A stretch of DNA of 64,000 nucleotides from Acridotheres tristis (taxonomy: Eukaryota > Chordata > Aves > Passeriformes > Sturnidae): the NCBI GenBank assembly GCA_037013685.1, contig CM072884.1, forward strand, positions 106,691,548 through 106,755,547, in the 5' to 3' direction. Positions 48,560 through 59,783 of this stretch are shown here, piece after piece (the stretch's first letter is position 1; the number at the start of each line of letters is the position of its first letter). The notes under the pieces are model-generated. The model ran no database searches, was not told where the DNA came from, and saw nothing but the letters and a program-made list of their open reading frames with translations. A program made the position numbers and the translations under genes.

Positions 48560-49060
48560 ATTGATTTAAAAAAGGAAAACTGAGCATCTTATTAGTTACT
48601 AAAACTGTATCTTCTGAAAAATTGTATGAAAGTTAGCATCTAATAATCCTGCATCTGTATTTAATCCCTTTCACTGCCACAGATCTTTAATTAAAGTCTC
48701 TTCTATCTTTATGCCAATTAGTTTGAGATCCTAACCTTTGTGCTTAACAGAAATGGTTGTAGCTCTGCTGACATCCTCAGTGCTGTTTGTAAAGACAGAG
48801 AACTCCAGGAAAAACACATCAATATCAGCCCCATGGAAACACCCGGGCATTTCATTAGTGGCTGTAAGCTGGAGCGACAATAAGCTGGAGGGAAGGCTTT
48901 ATTAGGCCAGAGGTGGTAAATGGAAAATTGGCAGCAGAAAATCAAAGTTTAATCATGAACAGCCCCTCACAACTGCAAACAGCATCTTAGTGTTTGTGCA
49001 TTTGCATTTCCATCATGCCCTGCTCACAACTGTGTCAGGCCACGTAATAAATAAATAACC
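48560..49060. promoter_or_regulatory. Candidate conserved non-coding element with octamer and TCF/SOX-like sites
   Basis: Dense regulatory words: TCTTTAATTAAAGTC palindrome (near 48685-48699), ACAATAAGCTGG, GGCTTTATTAGGCC (48896-48908), ATCAAAG TCF/LEF-type site (48941-48947), TTTAATCATG, and an exact octamer ATTTGCAT (49000-49007). The short word TAAGCTGGAG recurs twice, about 17 bp apart (around 48866 and 48881). No coding potential. Among the AT-leaning candidates in the window this one has the most enhancer-like texture, but conservation is not demonstrated here. Confidence 0.35.
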
Positions 49061-52000
49061 CAACCTTCACGAGCAAGGAAAAAACAAAATGATGGCTCAG
49101 AGCCAGCAAAAGCTGCTCTGCAGCCATCTGCTCAGCATCAGCCCAGCACCAGCCTGCCTGCTGTGAGCAGGGAGTACAGATCATTCCCCAAGGCCTGATG
49201 GTCAGAATGTCACTGATTTTATGTTCTTTGCAGAGTATATTTAATGTGATCTTTTCCTTACAGCAACCATCTCTCCTGGTGTTCTAGTTGCATGTCTATA
49301 TTAGAAATCCACTGTAAATATGTCGTGTCTGTATTAACAGGCTGAGGGTAGGGAGCTGAAATACTGAATACTTAGTTTTGCTGTTCTAAGATGGTTTAAA
49401 TGGAAAAAATGAATACAAGCCAAGGGATGTAAGAGAAGGTACAGATTAATGCTGGTATGAGAGTGGTCAGAAAAGGTGATGTTTATGTAGAGTCACATTT
49501 CCATTTAGGTACCTGAAAGTGCTGATAGGTCCTGGGATTTCCAGGTGGTCAGGCTGCTTTGTGCAATGAAAGACAGCCCTTGGAAACTGGGTACCTGTTT
49601 TCTACTGCATTATCTCTTCTGAGTATCTGGGTGCTTTTGAAATGTCCTTATTTACCAGATAGGCCTTTTAATCTCTGCCAGTCTGGTTTAATTAGGTATG
49701 GAAGCTGCAGCCTCTGTATTTTATCCTCTGCCCTGTGAGGCCCATCCTTGGGTGCAGTCTTCATGCTTCAGTAGTGTTGACGACCAAAGTCAACACTGGG
49801 TTTTTGGACAAGAGATGGAAGAAGGACATAGAGAACATGGGAGCTCAAAACTCTGGTTTAGGGTTTAGATACCTACAATCTGTTGAAATAAAGACCTGTA
49901 GTCTACAAAGTGTTTTTGTGGATGGAGAATTCTAAGCCTTTATTTCAGTGTTTCTGCTCTCAGTTCAGGCAATACTTTGTGGGTGCTCTTTGTCCTCGGG
50001 GGAGCTAAACACTCTTAGGTGTTAAAAAAGTAAAAGTGACACCTGAGAACACTATTCAAGTAATGCTGGGTGGATTTAGAGAGAGCCATGTACTTGATGC
50101 TTCAGAGATGGAGATTAAAAGTGTAGCAAAAATTGTGAAGTGTAGCAGGAATTGTCAAGTTACATAAAAGCCGTAAATGAGACTGAGATCTATCTTTATT
50201 CTTTTTTCCCAGCCAGCTCTAATTTAAACTGGCTGTGTAACCAGTTTTACATGTGATCCACAGAGTCACGTAGACCATGCTTGCTTTCAAAAAGAAAAGA
50301 GTTAAGAGCTTGGAAAACTTCCAATAAAACTGCCCTTAGACTTTGGTCTTGCACTGTCATGAGCATGACTGGTGCTGCTGCTGAAGGAGGACAAGGAAGC
50401 CCCTGAGCAGCCTAGGAAACTCTGGTTTCTGCAGCAGTCATGGTGTCTTCCATACTCATAGTGTAATAATCTGAATGTGGAGAGCTGGAATCATACTCTG
50501 CTCCAGAGAAGATTTCATCAGGGCTCTGTTCTGTAGTGCCCATATTTCCATGTGCTGCAAGTACATAGATTGCACAAGCATTTTTCCCACCTGCTTTGCC
50601 CTAGCAGCTAATATTCACCCTTGGAGCAGCTGGTGCAGGTCTTTAATCTGTAATTCCTGAGCACTGAGACCAGGCTACGCCAGGTCTGTATACACCTGCT
50701 CAGGACATGACACAGTTATTCAAGTTCCTTCTGCTTTGGTGTGAAAAGCCTCCCCCTCCTCCAGTGTCCTCTGTGTGACAGTGCTGGCCATTTTCATCCT
50801 CAATCAGCTTTCCTTAGGATGTCCTTCATTTTTTGTGACATAAAAGCAGGTGAGTTCCAATGCTTGCAGAATTTCTCTGCTGGCACGGGTGGTTGCAGCT
50901 TCCCCCGTGTTGCCAGCTCCTTTGTCATCAGGCTGTTTCAGTACAGCTTTTTCGTGTTTTCCACGTGGTGCTCTGTCAGCAGGTTTCCTGCAGGGAACTC
51001 AGATGGTTCCAGCAGTATTTCTGTTGTATAAAAAGTGAGTCAGCTTTTCAGAAAGAGTTATTTGGGTTAATTTGCAATAACCAAGCTTCAGTGAGCCTTG
51101 CTTTTTTCATGGTTTTATCCCACTTCCTACTTACCTCTGTGACTTCATTTAATAATGCAAGTAAGACAAGCTAGAAAAAAATATTTTTGTGTTAATTTTT
51201 TTGTGGTCAAAATAAGACATCTGTTTAAATTAATAGAACATTTTTTTTTTTTGCTTCATTTACCTGCAGTAATGCAGGCAGTGCTGCTAAAGATACACAC
51301 TGACCATCTGGATATGGAAATTAATGCTGGTTTAAGTTTTGAAAGGACTGTCTTCATAATATTGTTGTATTTTGATGGGACATTGAGAGTTTAAGAACTA
51401 ACAGTGAAGATAATGCCTTGCTGATGGTTTGTTTCCAGGTGCCATCCATTCCAAGAAGTGAAGGCAATGGCTCATACCCAGTGGTATGACCATGCCTGAT
51501 GGTAGATGTTGCAAGAATATTATTTTATTTTCAATAGATAGGCCCTAGTTTCTCATTTATATTGACACTTTATCAGCTTGTTCAATGAAAACTATATTTA
51601 TATTTACTTACATTTTTCTAATATTTCTAATACAGTTTTTTTAACTTTCTTCTTGTATTTGCATTCTTAAACAGTGCAGTTGCTGTAATGATGCATCAGG
51701 GGTGTATTTACCTGTGCTGACATTAAAATATCCATTTGAATGAGAAAATATTTTCCTCAACAGAACTGTAAATGTGTTTTAGAAGCCCCTACATTTCTGT
51801 ATTGATCATCAAATTTGACTAAACTAAGTTCAGCTTACTTTGTTGTGTTGGCATAAAGCATTTGGGTCTGTTTGAGCAATTCTGTTGGGGAAGATGGCAA
51901 AGTATGTAGAAAGAATATTTTCTCATTATAGTTTAAGCATTGCTTTGCTTTGAGGCATCTCTTGGGGTGCAGTTGCTGAGCTTTGTTTTTTAAAGCAGCT

Positions 52001-53242
52001 TGATCTCACACATTAGGCATTATTTATCCTATGTGGAGTATTCCTGGGATGAGTTCTTACCTGGACACCCATTTATGCATTTGTGCCTTAGCATCCAGCC
52101 ATAGTTTTTTGCCTCTATGAATGACATGCATCTAAATCTTTAAGTCCAGGTTGCTCTGCTAACCCAAGTGTTCAGCCCTGAGGCAGAGAGACCATCCAGA
52201 CCTCCCAGTCATCCCTCTCTTGTCTCTGGCAACACCACACTGCTCTTGGAAGAGATGCATCAAGTCCCTTTTCCCTGTCCAGGACATGGATGTGGTTGGT
52301 TGGATGTTTCTTCTATAATTTCTCTAGAAAGATACAAAGTGGGAACCTGCAAGATGGATAATAAAAACTTGGTGGCCTAAGAGACAAAGTTTTTTTGCCT
52401 GATCTATTTAAATAGTGTAATGGTAGAAGGGGTTAGCTCTAATCAATTTGTATTTTGCAAAGAACTTTGTAAGTCAGATTGTTTGTCTTTCTTGCTATAT
52501 TACAGAGTGGTATTTTTTCTTTCATTGACAAGGCATTTATCTGGTGTTTCATTCATGGTGTTTGGGTGACTTACAGGTCAGTGAGTTTCAGCTGTTCTGT
52601 GCTTAATTCACAGTGTATCTTGAATATCTTTTGAAAATACACCCCTATTGGCACAAACAGAAGAAGATTAATTTTTGTTAAATTTAGATATTCACATTTC
52701 TTGATGTGGCATGTTTTGGGATGCTTTCTACTGATCTTGATTCTGGGTTTCTACAGCAAAATGCAGTGCAAAATGCATCAAGACTTTGCAGTGTAGAAAC
52801 TTGCAACTGAAGTTCCAAGATCAATGTAAGTGAAGTGCAAATGGAAATGCCCATGTGGGAAACAGCAGAATAAGGGTTAAAGGAACAGCAAGTTTTAGTA
52901 TAGAGGATCCTTTGTGTGAAATTCAACCAAGGAACCAAACAGCAGGAAAATAAGAATGATACTAGGCTCTCTCAGAGAAGTTCCTGTTACTTGTTGGGTT
53001 GTGTCTTCTCCAGGCATTGATTTTGGAGCATTCCCTGTCAGGAACACTTAGATGGGAATAGCATGTTTTGGTTTTGAAGAAGCAGAACTCGCTGGGCCTG
53101 TTTGACAGGGCTGTCACAGCTGGAAGCAGCCTTTGCTTTCTCCCTGTGAATCCTAGGAAAGTGCACAATTCCCAAGCTTTGACCTCTGCAACATTCAGGC
53201 AGGAGAGCTCCCCAACTGCCTGGCATGTTGGAAATTGTAGGG
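49061..53242. other. Unique non-coding DNA, no gene recognised
   Basis: Over 4 kb without a recognisable exon or repeat. A small 9-bp hairpin, AGTGTTGAC at 49773-49781 and its complement at 49789-49797, is present. Overlapping plus frames at 50741-51174 (up to 104 codons) show no known domain. The AT-rich part 51500-51960 has no clear feature. Confidence 0.5.
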
Positions 53243-53292
53243 TCTCCCTTATCAAAATGCATATCTCCCTTATCAATGCATATCAAAATGCA
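53243..53292. repeat. Imperfect local tandem duplication
   Basis: TCTCCCTTATCAAAATGCAT (53243-53262) is followed by TCTCCCTTATCAATGCAT (from 53264) and then a partial TATCAAAATGCA (53281-53292). This is a small slippage-type cluster. Confidence 0.9.
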
Positions 53293-53939
53293 GGTCATTA
53301 TAATTTTGTATGTTAATTAAGTAGGAGGATGTGGTTCTTTTGTGTATGCCTGGAGTTTGGAAGAGAACACTACTGTGTATTATCAGTGTGCTTGGCAACA
53401 TGAGGTGGAAAAGGTGTGTCTGGTCTTTTCCCATACTGTTTGGTGCCAAGGTTTTTAATTTTTTCTTTAATTATTATTGTTATATTTGGATTAGTATAGC
53501 AATTTTATTTTTGTTTCCTTCCTTTCTGGTACTGCTGCTCTGTCATTCCTCCCATATCATCCCTCTGATATCCTAAGCTTAGAGAAGCCCGTTTGGTAGC
53601 ACTGTGGTGCTGGTGTGTCATCCTGGATTAACAGTGTGCATCAGCATAGGATGGCAAATGTGGGAGCTACATCCCTGCCTGGAGCCACTCACAGCACTGT
53701 CCTAGTGACAGCTGCTGGCAGGGTGTAGTAAGAGCTGGTAAAGTAAAAGAGGAAAGCTTGGTAGAGTAATCAACTAGGAATTTTTATGGCTCATGCTCAG
53801 CCTTTTAAAATTTTCTATTTTCTGTCGTTAGTAGGTGGTTCCCTAAATTGGAACCTATAAAGAGCATAGATGAGGCTTGAATAAGATCAACTGGCAACGG
53901 TGCAAACATGAATTTTACAACAACCAGTCAAATGAAATA
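53293..53939. other. Unique non-coding DNA, no gene recognised
   Basis: A hydrophobic 81-codon frame at 53331-53576 runs through an AT-rich tract and resembles no family. No RNA gene or repeat is seen. Confidence 0.5.
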
Positions 53940-54240
53940 AAACAGAATGATGTGTATAATGATCGTAACATTAGCTTGCCTTACTGCTCATATGAGTGCT
54001 AGTAAGATAAATATTGAATATCTGTAAATAAACTAGCATTATACCAGCGTGAAACCCCCCTTCAAACTGTAATTCTTCTTGAGAAAGATGCAGTGGTTTC
54101 CTTTAATCTTTTCAACGGGGCTCTACAGTGAATCATTTCCTTTAATTGCTGTTCTGAAACACATAACAGGTTTTTTTATGCCTACTTTTTATATTTGTCT
54201 TTTTTCTTTCCGTTAATTGCAGTACTCCCATTCAAGCTTG
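53940..54240. promoter_or_regulatory. Weak candidate conserved non-coding element
   Basis: AT-rich with GATAAATATTGAATATC, TCCTTTAATTGCTG and CCGTTAATTGCAG, plus an isolated ACCAGCGTGAAACC. No coding potential. Texture only. Confidence 0.2.
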
Positions 54241-54589
54241 CAAATGAAATTGCTTCCTCAACATATTTCTTCTCTGCTTTATGTAAACATAAGGGGGTTT
54301 ATTAGCCCAATTTCCAGGGAGGATGGAAGTGCACTAACCCAACCACACAGAGAGGCTTCCACCAGTTATGGTAGTTACAGGCACTTTAAAGGAAACTCAG
54401 GGGAGTTGCCAGGCAGAACAAACCTCCTCTCCTTCTCTCACTCTCTGGAATTTCTCTCGTGCCTGGGGGAATGAGGAGCAGCACCACAACCCAGGCATGG
54501 CTGCTCACCTCTGCCTTTCCAGTGCCTGCTCTGACAGGCTCAGAAAGGCTTTGCAAGTTGCACCAAAGCCAAAAACCAGATAAAGTCCT

Positions 54590-54860
54590 CCTCTTCCTTT
54601 CCTTTAAACAGCCAACTTACTTAATTCATTTGCATTGATTGCAGATTTGCTTAGCAAGAATGTTAACTGTATATCAAAACCTGATTAAAGCTGATGAGAT
54701 TAACAGGAATAAAGAAGTCTGAAAGTATTTAAAAATGAATCATCTTTCATAGCAATAAGATATGCAAAATACCATACAGCTTGGTCCATCTGTCATTTAG
54801 GACATCATTGCAGCTGTTTCAGGAAAAGAAAATTTGAAGGATTAAGCAGCAAGGTACTAT
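54590..54860. promoter_or_regulatory. Candidate conserved non-coding element with octamer
   Basis: Contains an exact octamer ATTTGCAT (54628-54635) directly followed by TGATTGCAG, then CCTGATTAAAGCTGATG, GCAATAAGATATGC and CATTTAGGACATCATTGC. Such clusters of POU, homeodomain and related words without coding potential are typical of developmental enhancers. Conservation is not shown here. Confidence 0.3.
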
Positions 54861-55379
54861 ATGTAGAAATCTAAAAGTTTGATTTAAAACCCAAGCATAA
54901 TCCATCCCTTCTGCAAATCTTAGGCTGCACCTCAAACAGCAGGAGCATTCCTGCTCAGTTCTGGGGTATTTTGGTGGTTTTGACCAAGGACATTTTGGGT
55001 TTGACAGAGGGGTCTGCAGATGGAAGCAGCAGCTGTTCCATCTCCCAGGGCTCTTCTGCAGGGGTCTGGCAGCAGCTCAGCCACAAGTGACACTGACATT
55101 TGTCCCTGTGCTCCCAAAGGGCTGTGACAAAGCTCCAGGGTGGGGTGAGGGAACCCTGCATGATGGAATCCCACATGGGATTCCATGGAGCCATGCCAGA
55201 GAATGAGTTTAAGTAGTGGGAGACCTGTGGTTAAAAGGCTTTCCTGGAGGCATCACTGTCCTGATGGGGAATAGAAGTGCAGAGAGACTTGTGTCTCAAA
55301 AGGGCATTAAAGTACCAGCAGAGTAGTTACATGGGTGTTATCAGCAATATTGGAGTGTCACTTTGGTATTGTAATTATC
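54861..55379. other. Unique non-coding DNA with a 24-bp palindrome
   Basis: Holds a nearly uninterrupted palindrome at 55163-55186: arms ATGGAATCCCA and TGGGATTCCAT separated by CA. Otherwise no recognised element; minus frames of 79-84 codons have no domain. Confidence 0.6.
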
Positions 55380-55640
55380 TGGTATTTTTTTTTGTTTTTG
55401 CTGTTGTGGGGGTGGTGGGGTTTGGGGTTTTGTTGTCATTTTTGTTGCTTGGGTTCTTTTGTGTTGCGTTGGTTTGGTTTGATTTTTTTGGTTTGGTTTG
55501 CTTTTGCTTGGGTTTTTTGCCTTTTTTATTTTTTTCCTTGTAGTGTTGTTTTGATTTTTTTTAATAATCGGACATCTGGGTTGAAATTTCTAAAATTTTG
55601 TTTCTGCTCTGGCTTACATTTTTTGGTTTTGTTTCAGCTG
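55380..55640. repeat. GT-rich low-complexity tract with G-quadruplex potential
   Basis: The plus strand is almost only T and G, with degenerate GGTTTGGTTTG pieces and a G-run cluster GGGGGTGGTGGGGTTTGGGG (55408-55427). Three runs of four or more G lie within 20 nt, and a further GGG lies near 55450. Frames through it are artefacts rich in Phe, Val, Leu and Trp. Confidence 0.85.
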
Positions 55641-56831
55641 GAATTTAGCAGTTGGAGTGCAGGCTACATAGAAACTTTTTTTCCCATGCAAGCACATACA
55701 GTCATACACACTCAAAAGTGTCAGTATTTCAATTAGGCAACTCTGACATGTAGGAAAACCCACCTAATAAATGAGGAATGTGCCTTTATTTTCAGACACA
55801 TACTCAAGTGAATACCCACAAACAGGAACTCCAGTATCTCAACCATTTAAGCACCAGTATATGTGCATGTATAGGAATATAAAACACAATTCAGTCGTTT
55901 CTTTTAATTTCATCCAAAGAGTTTTGACGAATGGTTGCAGGTCCTAAACTATTTTGAAATCATATTTATAAGACATGGTATGGAATTTTGATTTTGCAAT
56001 CCTGTTGGGATTTGGGGCAGATATTTCCTTCTCTCTAAAAAACCACTGAAGTATTAAAAGCAACTTCTGGCTTTGACTTTGGCTCTTGTAGCAGGAGTAG
56101 CACATGAAAACCAGAGCTGTAGACAAATGAACAACAGAGCCTATGAAAATTGTCATGTAGATACAGAACCAGAGAGCTGGACCTTGGCTGGGCAAAACTG
56201 GGTTGCTTTAGAGAAGAGCAAACCTTACTTTTGCCATCCTTAGCCTTGTTCCTCTTTCACTTCCTTACCTGTGTTGCTGCTTGTGTTTCGGAGGACAGGC
56301 AGTAGCCAAGGTGGGGGAAATGCAGATGGTTGTGGAGAACATGGTTGGTTTTGAAGGACTGACTTGGGTATGGTGAACTGTGAACACATTATGTCTCATG
56401 TGAACTGTACAACAGCATAGTGAGGATCTATCCTATGTGCACTGACTCCAAAAGCAGAACACCAGAAAACACCTGGAGCATGGTGCTTGAAGAACACAAA
56501 ACATGGCTCACGTGAAAGGAGAATGGAAAAGAACCAGAAGTCTTAATGATGGAAGGAATGTGCTCTTTCTGGGAAAAAAAATAAAACAGCCTCACAGTAG
56601 GAATGGCAATTCTCAGCTCATTCTGAGTATGATTAGGAGAATGTAAATAAGCACTGATTTTCCCTAAAATGGGATCAGGATATGAGGGACTTGGTTGCAA
56701 TAATAAAATCCTTTTTGAACTGTAAACAAAACCTTATCGTTACATGTGCCCCCAAGCTGATTTTTGGATGGACTGAACTAAAATTAATGCTGCAGCTGAC
56801 GACCTTCTTGCCAGAGGCAGCCTGTCTCTGC
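55641..56831. other. Unique non-coding DNA, no gene recognised
   Basis: No exon, RNA gene or repeat family recognised. Minus frames of 83-90 codons (55944-56195, 56428-56700) show no known domain. Confidence 0.5.
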
Positions 56832-57229
56832 ATGGATGGAGGATGGATGGATGGATGGAGGGATGGATGGATGGATGATGGATGGATGGAAGGATGGATG
56901 ATGGATGGAGGGATGGATGGATGGATGGATGGATGATGGATGGAGGGATGGATGATGGATGGATGGATGGATGGATGGATGGATGGATGATGATGGATGG
57001 ATGGATGGATGGATGGATGGATGGATGATGGATGGATGGATGATGGATGGATGGATGGATGGAGGGATGGATGGATGGATGGATGATGGATGGATGGGGT
57101 ATGGATGATGGATGGCTGGATGGAGGGATGGATGATGGATGGATGATGGATGGATGGATGGATGGATGGATGGATGGATGGATGGATGGATGGATGGATG
57201 GATGGATGGATGGATGGATGGATGGATGG
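56832..57229. repeat. TGGA tetranucleotide microsatellite, about 400 bp
   Basis: An array of GGAT/TGGA units interrupted by GGATGATGG and GGAGGG variants in the left part, ending in a pure run of about 85 bp (57145-57229, 21 units). The interruption pattern suggests an old left side and a younger expanding right side. All six frames remain open over long distances, giving Trp-Met-Asp-Gly repeats on the plus strand and Ile-His-Pro-Ser repeats on the minus strand; the 181-codon minus frame is not a gene. Confidence 0.98.
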
Positions 57230-58239
57230 CAGCTGAGACCCTGCTGTTCCCCCTTTCCCTTCACAGGCTCCAGCCTTTTAGGCATTCAGTGGGACCCCCC
57301 AGCTCTCTATTTGTGCAGCCCCCATCCCAGAGTGAAGGGATGAAAGCTGCCCAGCTGTCACTCTCTGCAGGCTCTGGCTGTGTTGTGGCTTCACCTCCTT
57401 CCCTGTTCCAGAGGAGGAGGCTGCTCCCACCCTCCTTACCCTGATTTGCAGCCTCAGTGCATTCATTGCTCCCTTTGCTCCCAGCTGGGCTGTCCTGTGG
57501 CTTTGCCAGCTCTCTCTTGTCCTTGCAGTGTAATCCTCTTACAGGCAGGTTTATATCCCCTCACCCCTCCTCATCCCAGGTTTGGAAGCCAACTCCCAAC
57601 TCCTGCTCAAGGGACTCTCCAGTGCCTCCTCATCCCAGGATGGCCATGGACCTGCTCAGCATCCCCTCAGCTTTCTTTGGAAATGCACCACTGTGCCTTC
57701 TGTGTGTGTGTGCCATGAGTGGCTCTTCATAAACACCGTGGTGAGCTGGCGTTCAGAAATCCTTCTCCTCCTCTATTGTTTGCAAATTTAGGGGCTTGAA
57801 ACTGCTGGAATTGGTCCTAGAAATGTGACCTTGCATTTGGTACTACTGAATTTATCATCTCACACCTCAATGCCATATCCTGCTTTTTCTGAAGGTTATT
57901 AGGACTGTAGTTGCTTGAATAAAAAATGGTTCTGAAAGAGTTTCATGGCTCTGCTGTTGTGTGCAGTGACTAATGAGCTTGTGCATCTCTTTTTAATTCA
58001 AGTTTTCTTTCTGCTAAATCCAAACTTTGTAAGGCTGTTACATGTACAGGGAGGAATTTATGTGCTAATTGAGCCACTGAAATTACCAAAACTCCTTGAA
58101 TGGAGTCTCTCTCAAAGGCTTCTCTGCCCTGGTCAGTCCTGAGGAACAAAGGAGTCTTTCCACCGAAGTCTGACTCAGCCTGGGCTTTGGACACAGTCTC
58201 ATAGGCATGGATAGCACTAGAGGCTATTTTTCAGAGTGT
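57230..58239. other. Unique non-coding DNA, no gene recognised
   Basis: GC-rich at 57240-57720, where overlapping plus frames reach 112 codons without recognised domains. A small TG run lies near 57700. The rest is AT-leaning. Confidence 0.5.
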
Positions 58240-59200
58240 TTAAGTTTATTCCTTTACTTGGTTCACAAAGGAATTAATAGAAGTTTAGATTTTGCCTTGA
58301 TTTATTAGGAGGCAAGCAAACAACATCATTTAAGAAACAATAAAGTATTTAAGTAGAGGATAGTCCTGTTTCAAAACATTTTACTGTCTTGCATTTTTTA
58401 TCATTTGAAGTCTTATATCTCAGTAAAATAGTGAACTGTTTTAAAATTTGAGGCCTAGCTATGTCATGCTGTGTAAACATGCATGTTTCTGTCACCTCTG
58501 TGTATTGCTACTGAAGGAATTGCAAAGTGTGAGTATGAGGGACAGCTGCTGCATTTAAGCTTCCAAAAACTTTTAGGCCCCACAGGTAAATATTCCCTGG
58601 CTGTATCACTTTGCTGATGATCAGTCAGTTCCTTCTGTTCTGTGTACCAGCAGACCTTCAAAACAGCCACAATTCCTCTGGCTAGGAGTGTGCCTTAGCC
58701 TTGCAGAGTGGGATGCTGCTTTTGAAGTCTCCACTCTCTAAGTTCTTTTCCCTGAGATATTCAGCCATGCATATTTAAAGCTACATTTCAAGAAATTAGG
58801 TCTGAAAATTCCCAGCAGAAATGTATTTTTGCGTTTTATTTTTATCCAGAGATGACCACATTTTTCTCTGGCTTAAAAGACACATCAATTAATAGAGCCA
58901 CTGGTGACTAATCTGTAAAGCAGAATATCTTCTCTCATTTAATGAAGAGTCTTACATAAAAATCATTCTCATGATAAAGAACTTAATTTTACTGAGATTT
59001 CCAACTTCTTTTCTGAAAGTGCAACGTGTCATAAAGCTACATCTTCAGCATAAGAATATGGCTATTTATGGTAACTATTTATCACAGGCTTGATATTAGT
59101 ACAGAAATCAGGTCCCAAATGTCCTTCCAGAATCTTCCTACAAGTGGCATGTAATCAATTGTTTCCTTATAGAAAAATTCTCTTAAGAATAGGTATTTGC
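58240..59200. promoter_or_regulatory. Candidate conserved non-coding block
   Basis: AT-rich, stop-rich on both strands, with CACAAAGGAATTAATAG, GCCTTGATTTATTAGGAGG, AACAACATCATTTAAG, CATCAATTAATAGAGCC, TTTTGCGTTTTATTTTTATC and GCATGTAATCAATTG. Long runs without simple repeats plus dense homeodomain/HOX-like words give it an enhancer-like texture, strongest at 58740-59170. Inference by eye only; conservation has not been tested. Confidence 0.3.
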
Positions 59201-59761
59201 ACTGTATTAGCAAGAAATCCGTAGTTTTGAGCAATGCTGCAAGGTTGTTTTCAATTCTTGTCTTCCCACTGCAGTCCTTGTTAGTGCTCCTAGGACTTTT
59301 TGGGCAATGTCCAATTTTTTATCCTGCAGCAAACAAAATTACTGTGATGTTTTCTTCCCTGCTGTTCATTAAATGATCATTGACCTCTTCTGGTTGCAAG
59401 GAGGAGGTTGCACTGACCTCCATGTGATTTTTAATGTGTTTTCCATACAGAGTAAGTGATTCAGTCCTGGTTGTCGTTTCTGCTCTAGCCTGCAAGGAAA
59501 GCACTCTTAGACCTCGGTGTGTGGTTGGTGTATGGATGGGTGGGGCTACTGGGAAACACCTGGGCTGTTTATAAAATGTTCCCTTCCTTTCAGATGTCAT
59601 TTAACTCTGTAGTTGATAGAGGCACTGTTAAAGTTAGGGATTAGTAGATTAGTACACACTCTGTTGTCTGCCGAGTTGGTGGTGAGTAGCCAAATCAGCT
59701 CCATGATAATTAGGTATTCACTTTGTCATCTGTGTGAGAGCCAATATTTTAATTTATTGTC
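59201..59761. other. Unique non-coding DNA, no gene recognised
   Basis: No exon or repeat recognised; a 93-codon minus frame (59319-59600) has no domain I know. Confidence 0.5.
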
Positions 59762-59783
59762 TTTTTTTTTTTTTTTTTTTTTT
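59762..59783. repeat. T22 homopolymer
   Basis: Twenty-two consecutive T residues followed by ACCAG. It resembles a polypyrimidine tract before an AG, but no exon-like continuation is recognised. Confidence 0.9.

Noticed and set aside
56740..57285. 181-codon minus-strand frame of Ile-His-Pro-Ser repeats
   Set aside because: Translation of the TGGA microsatellite, not a protein gene.
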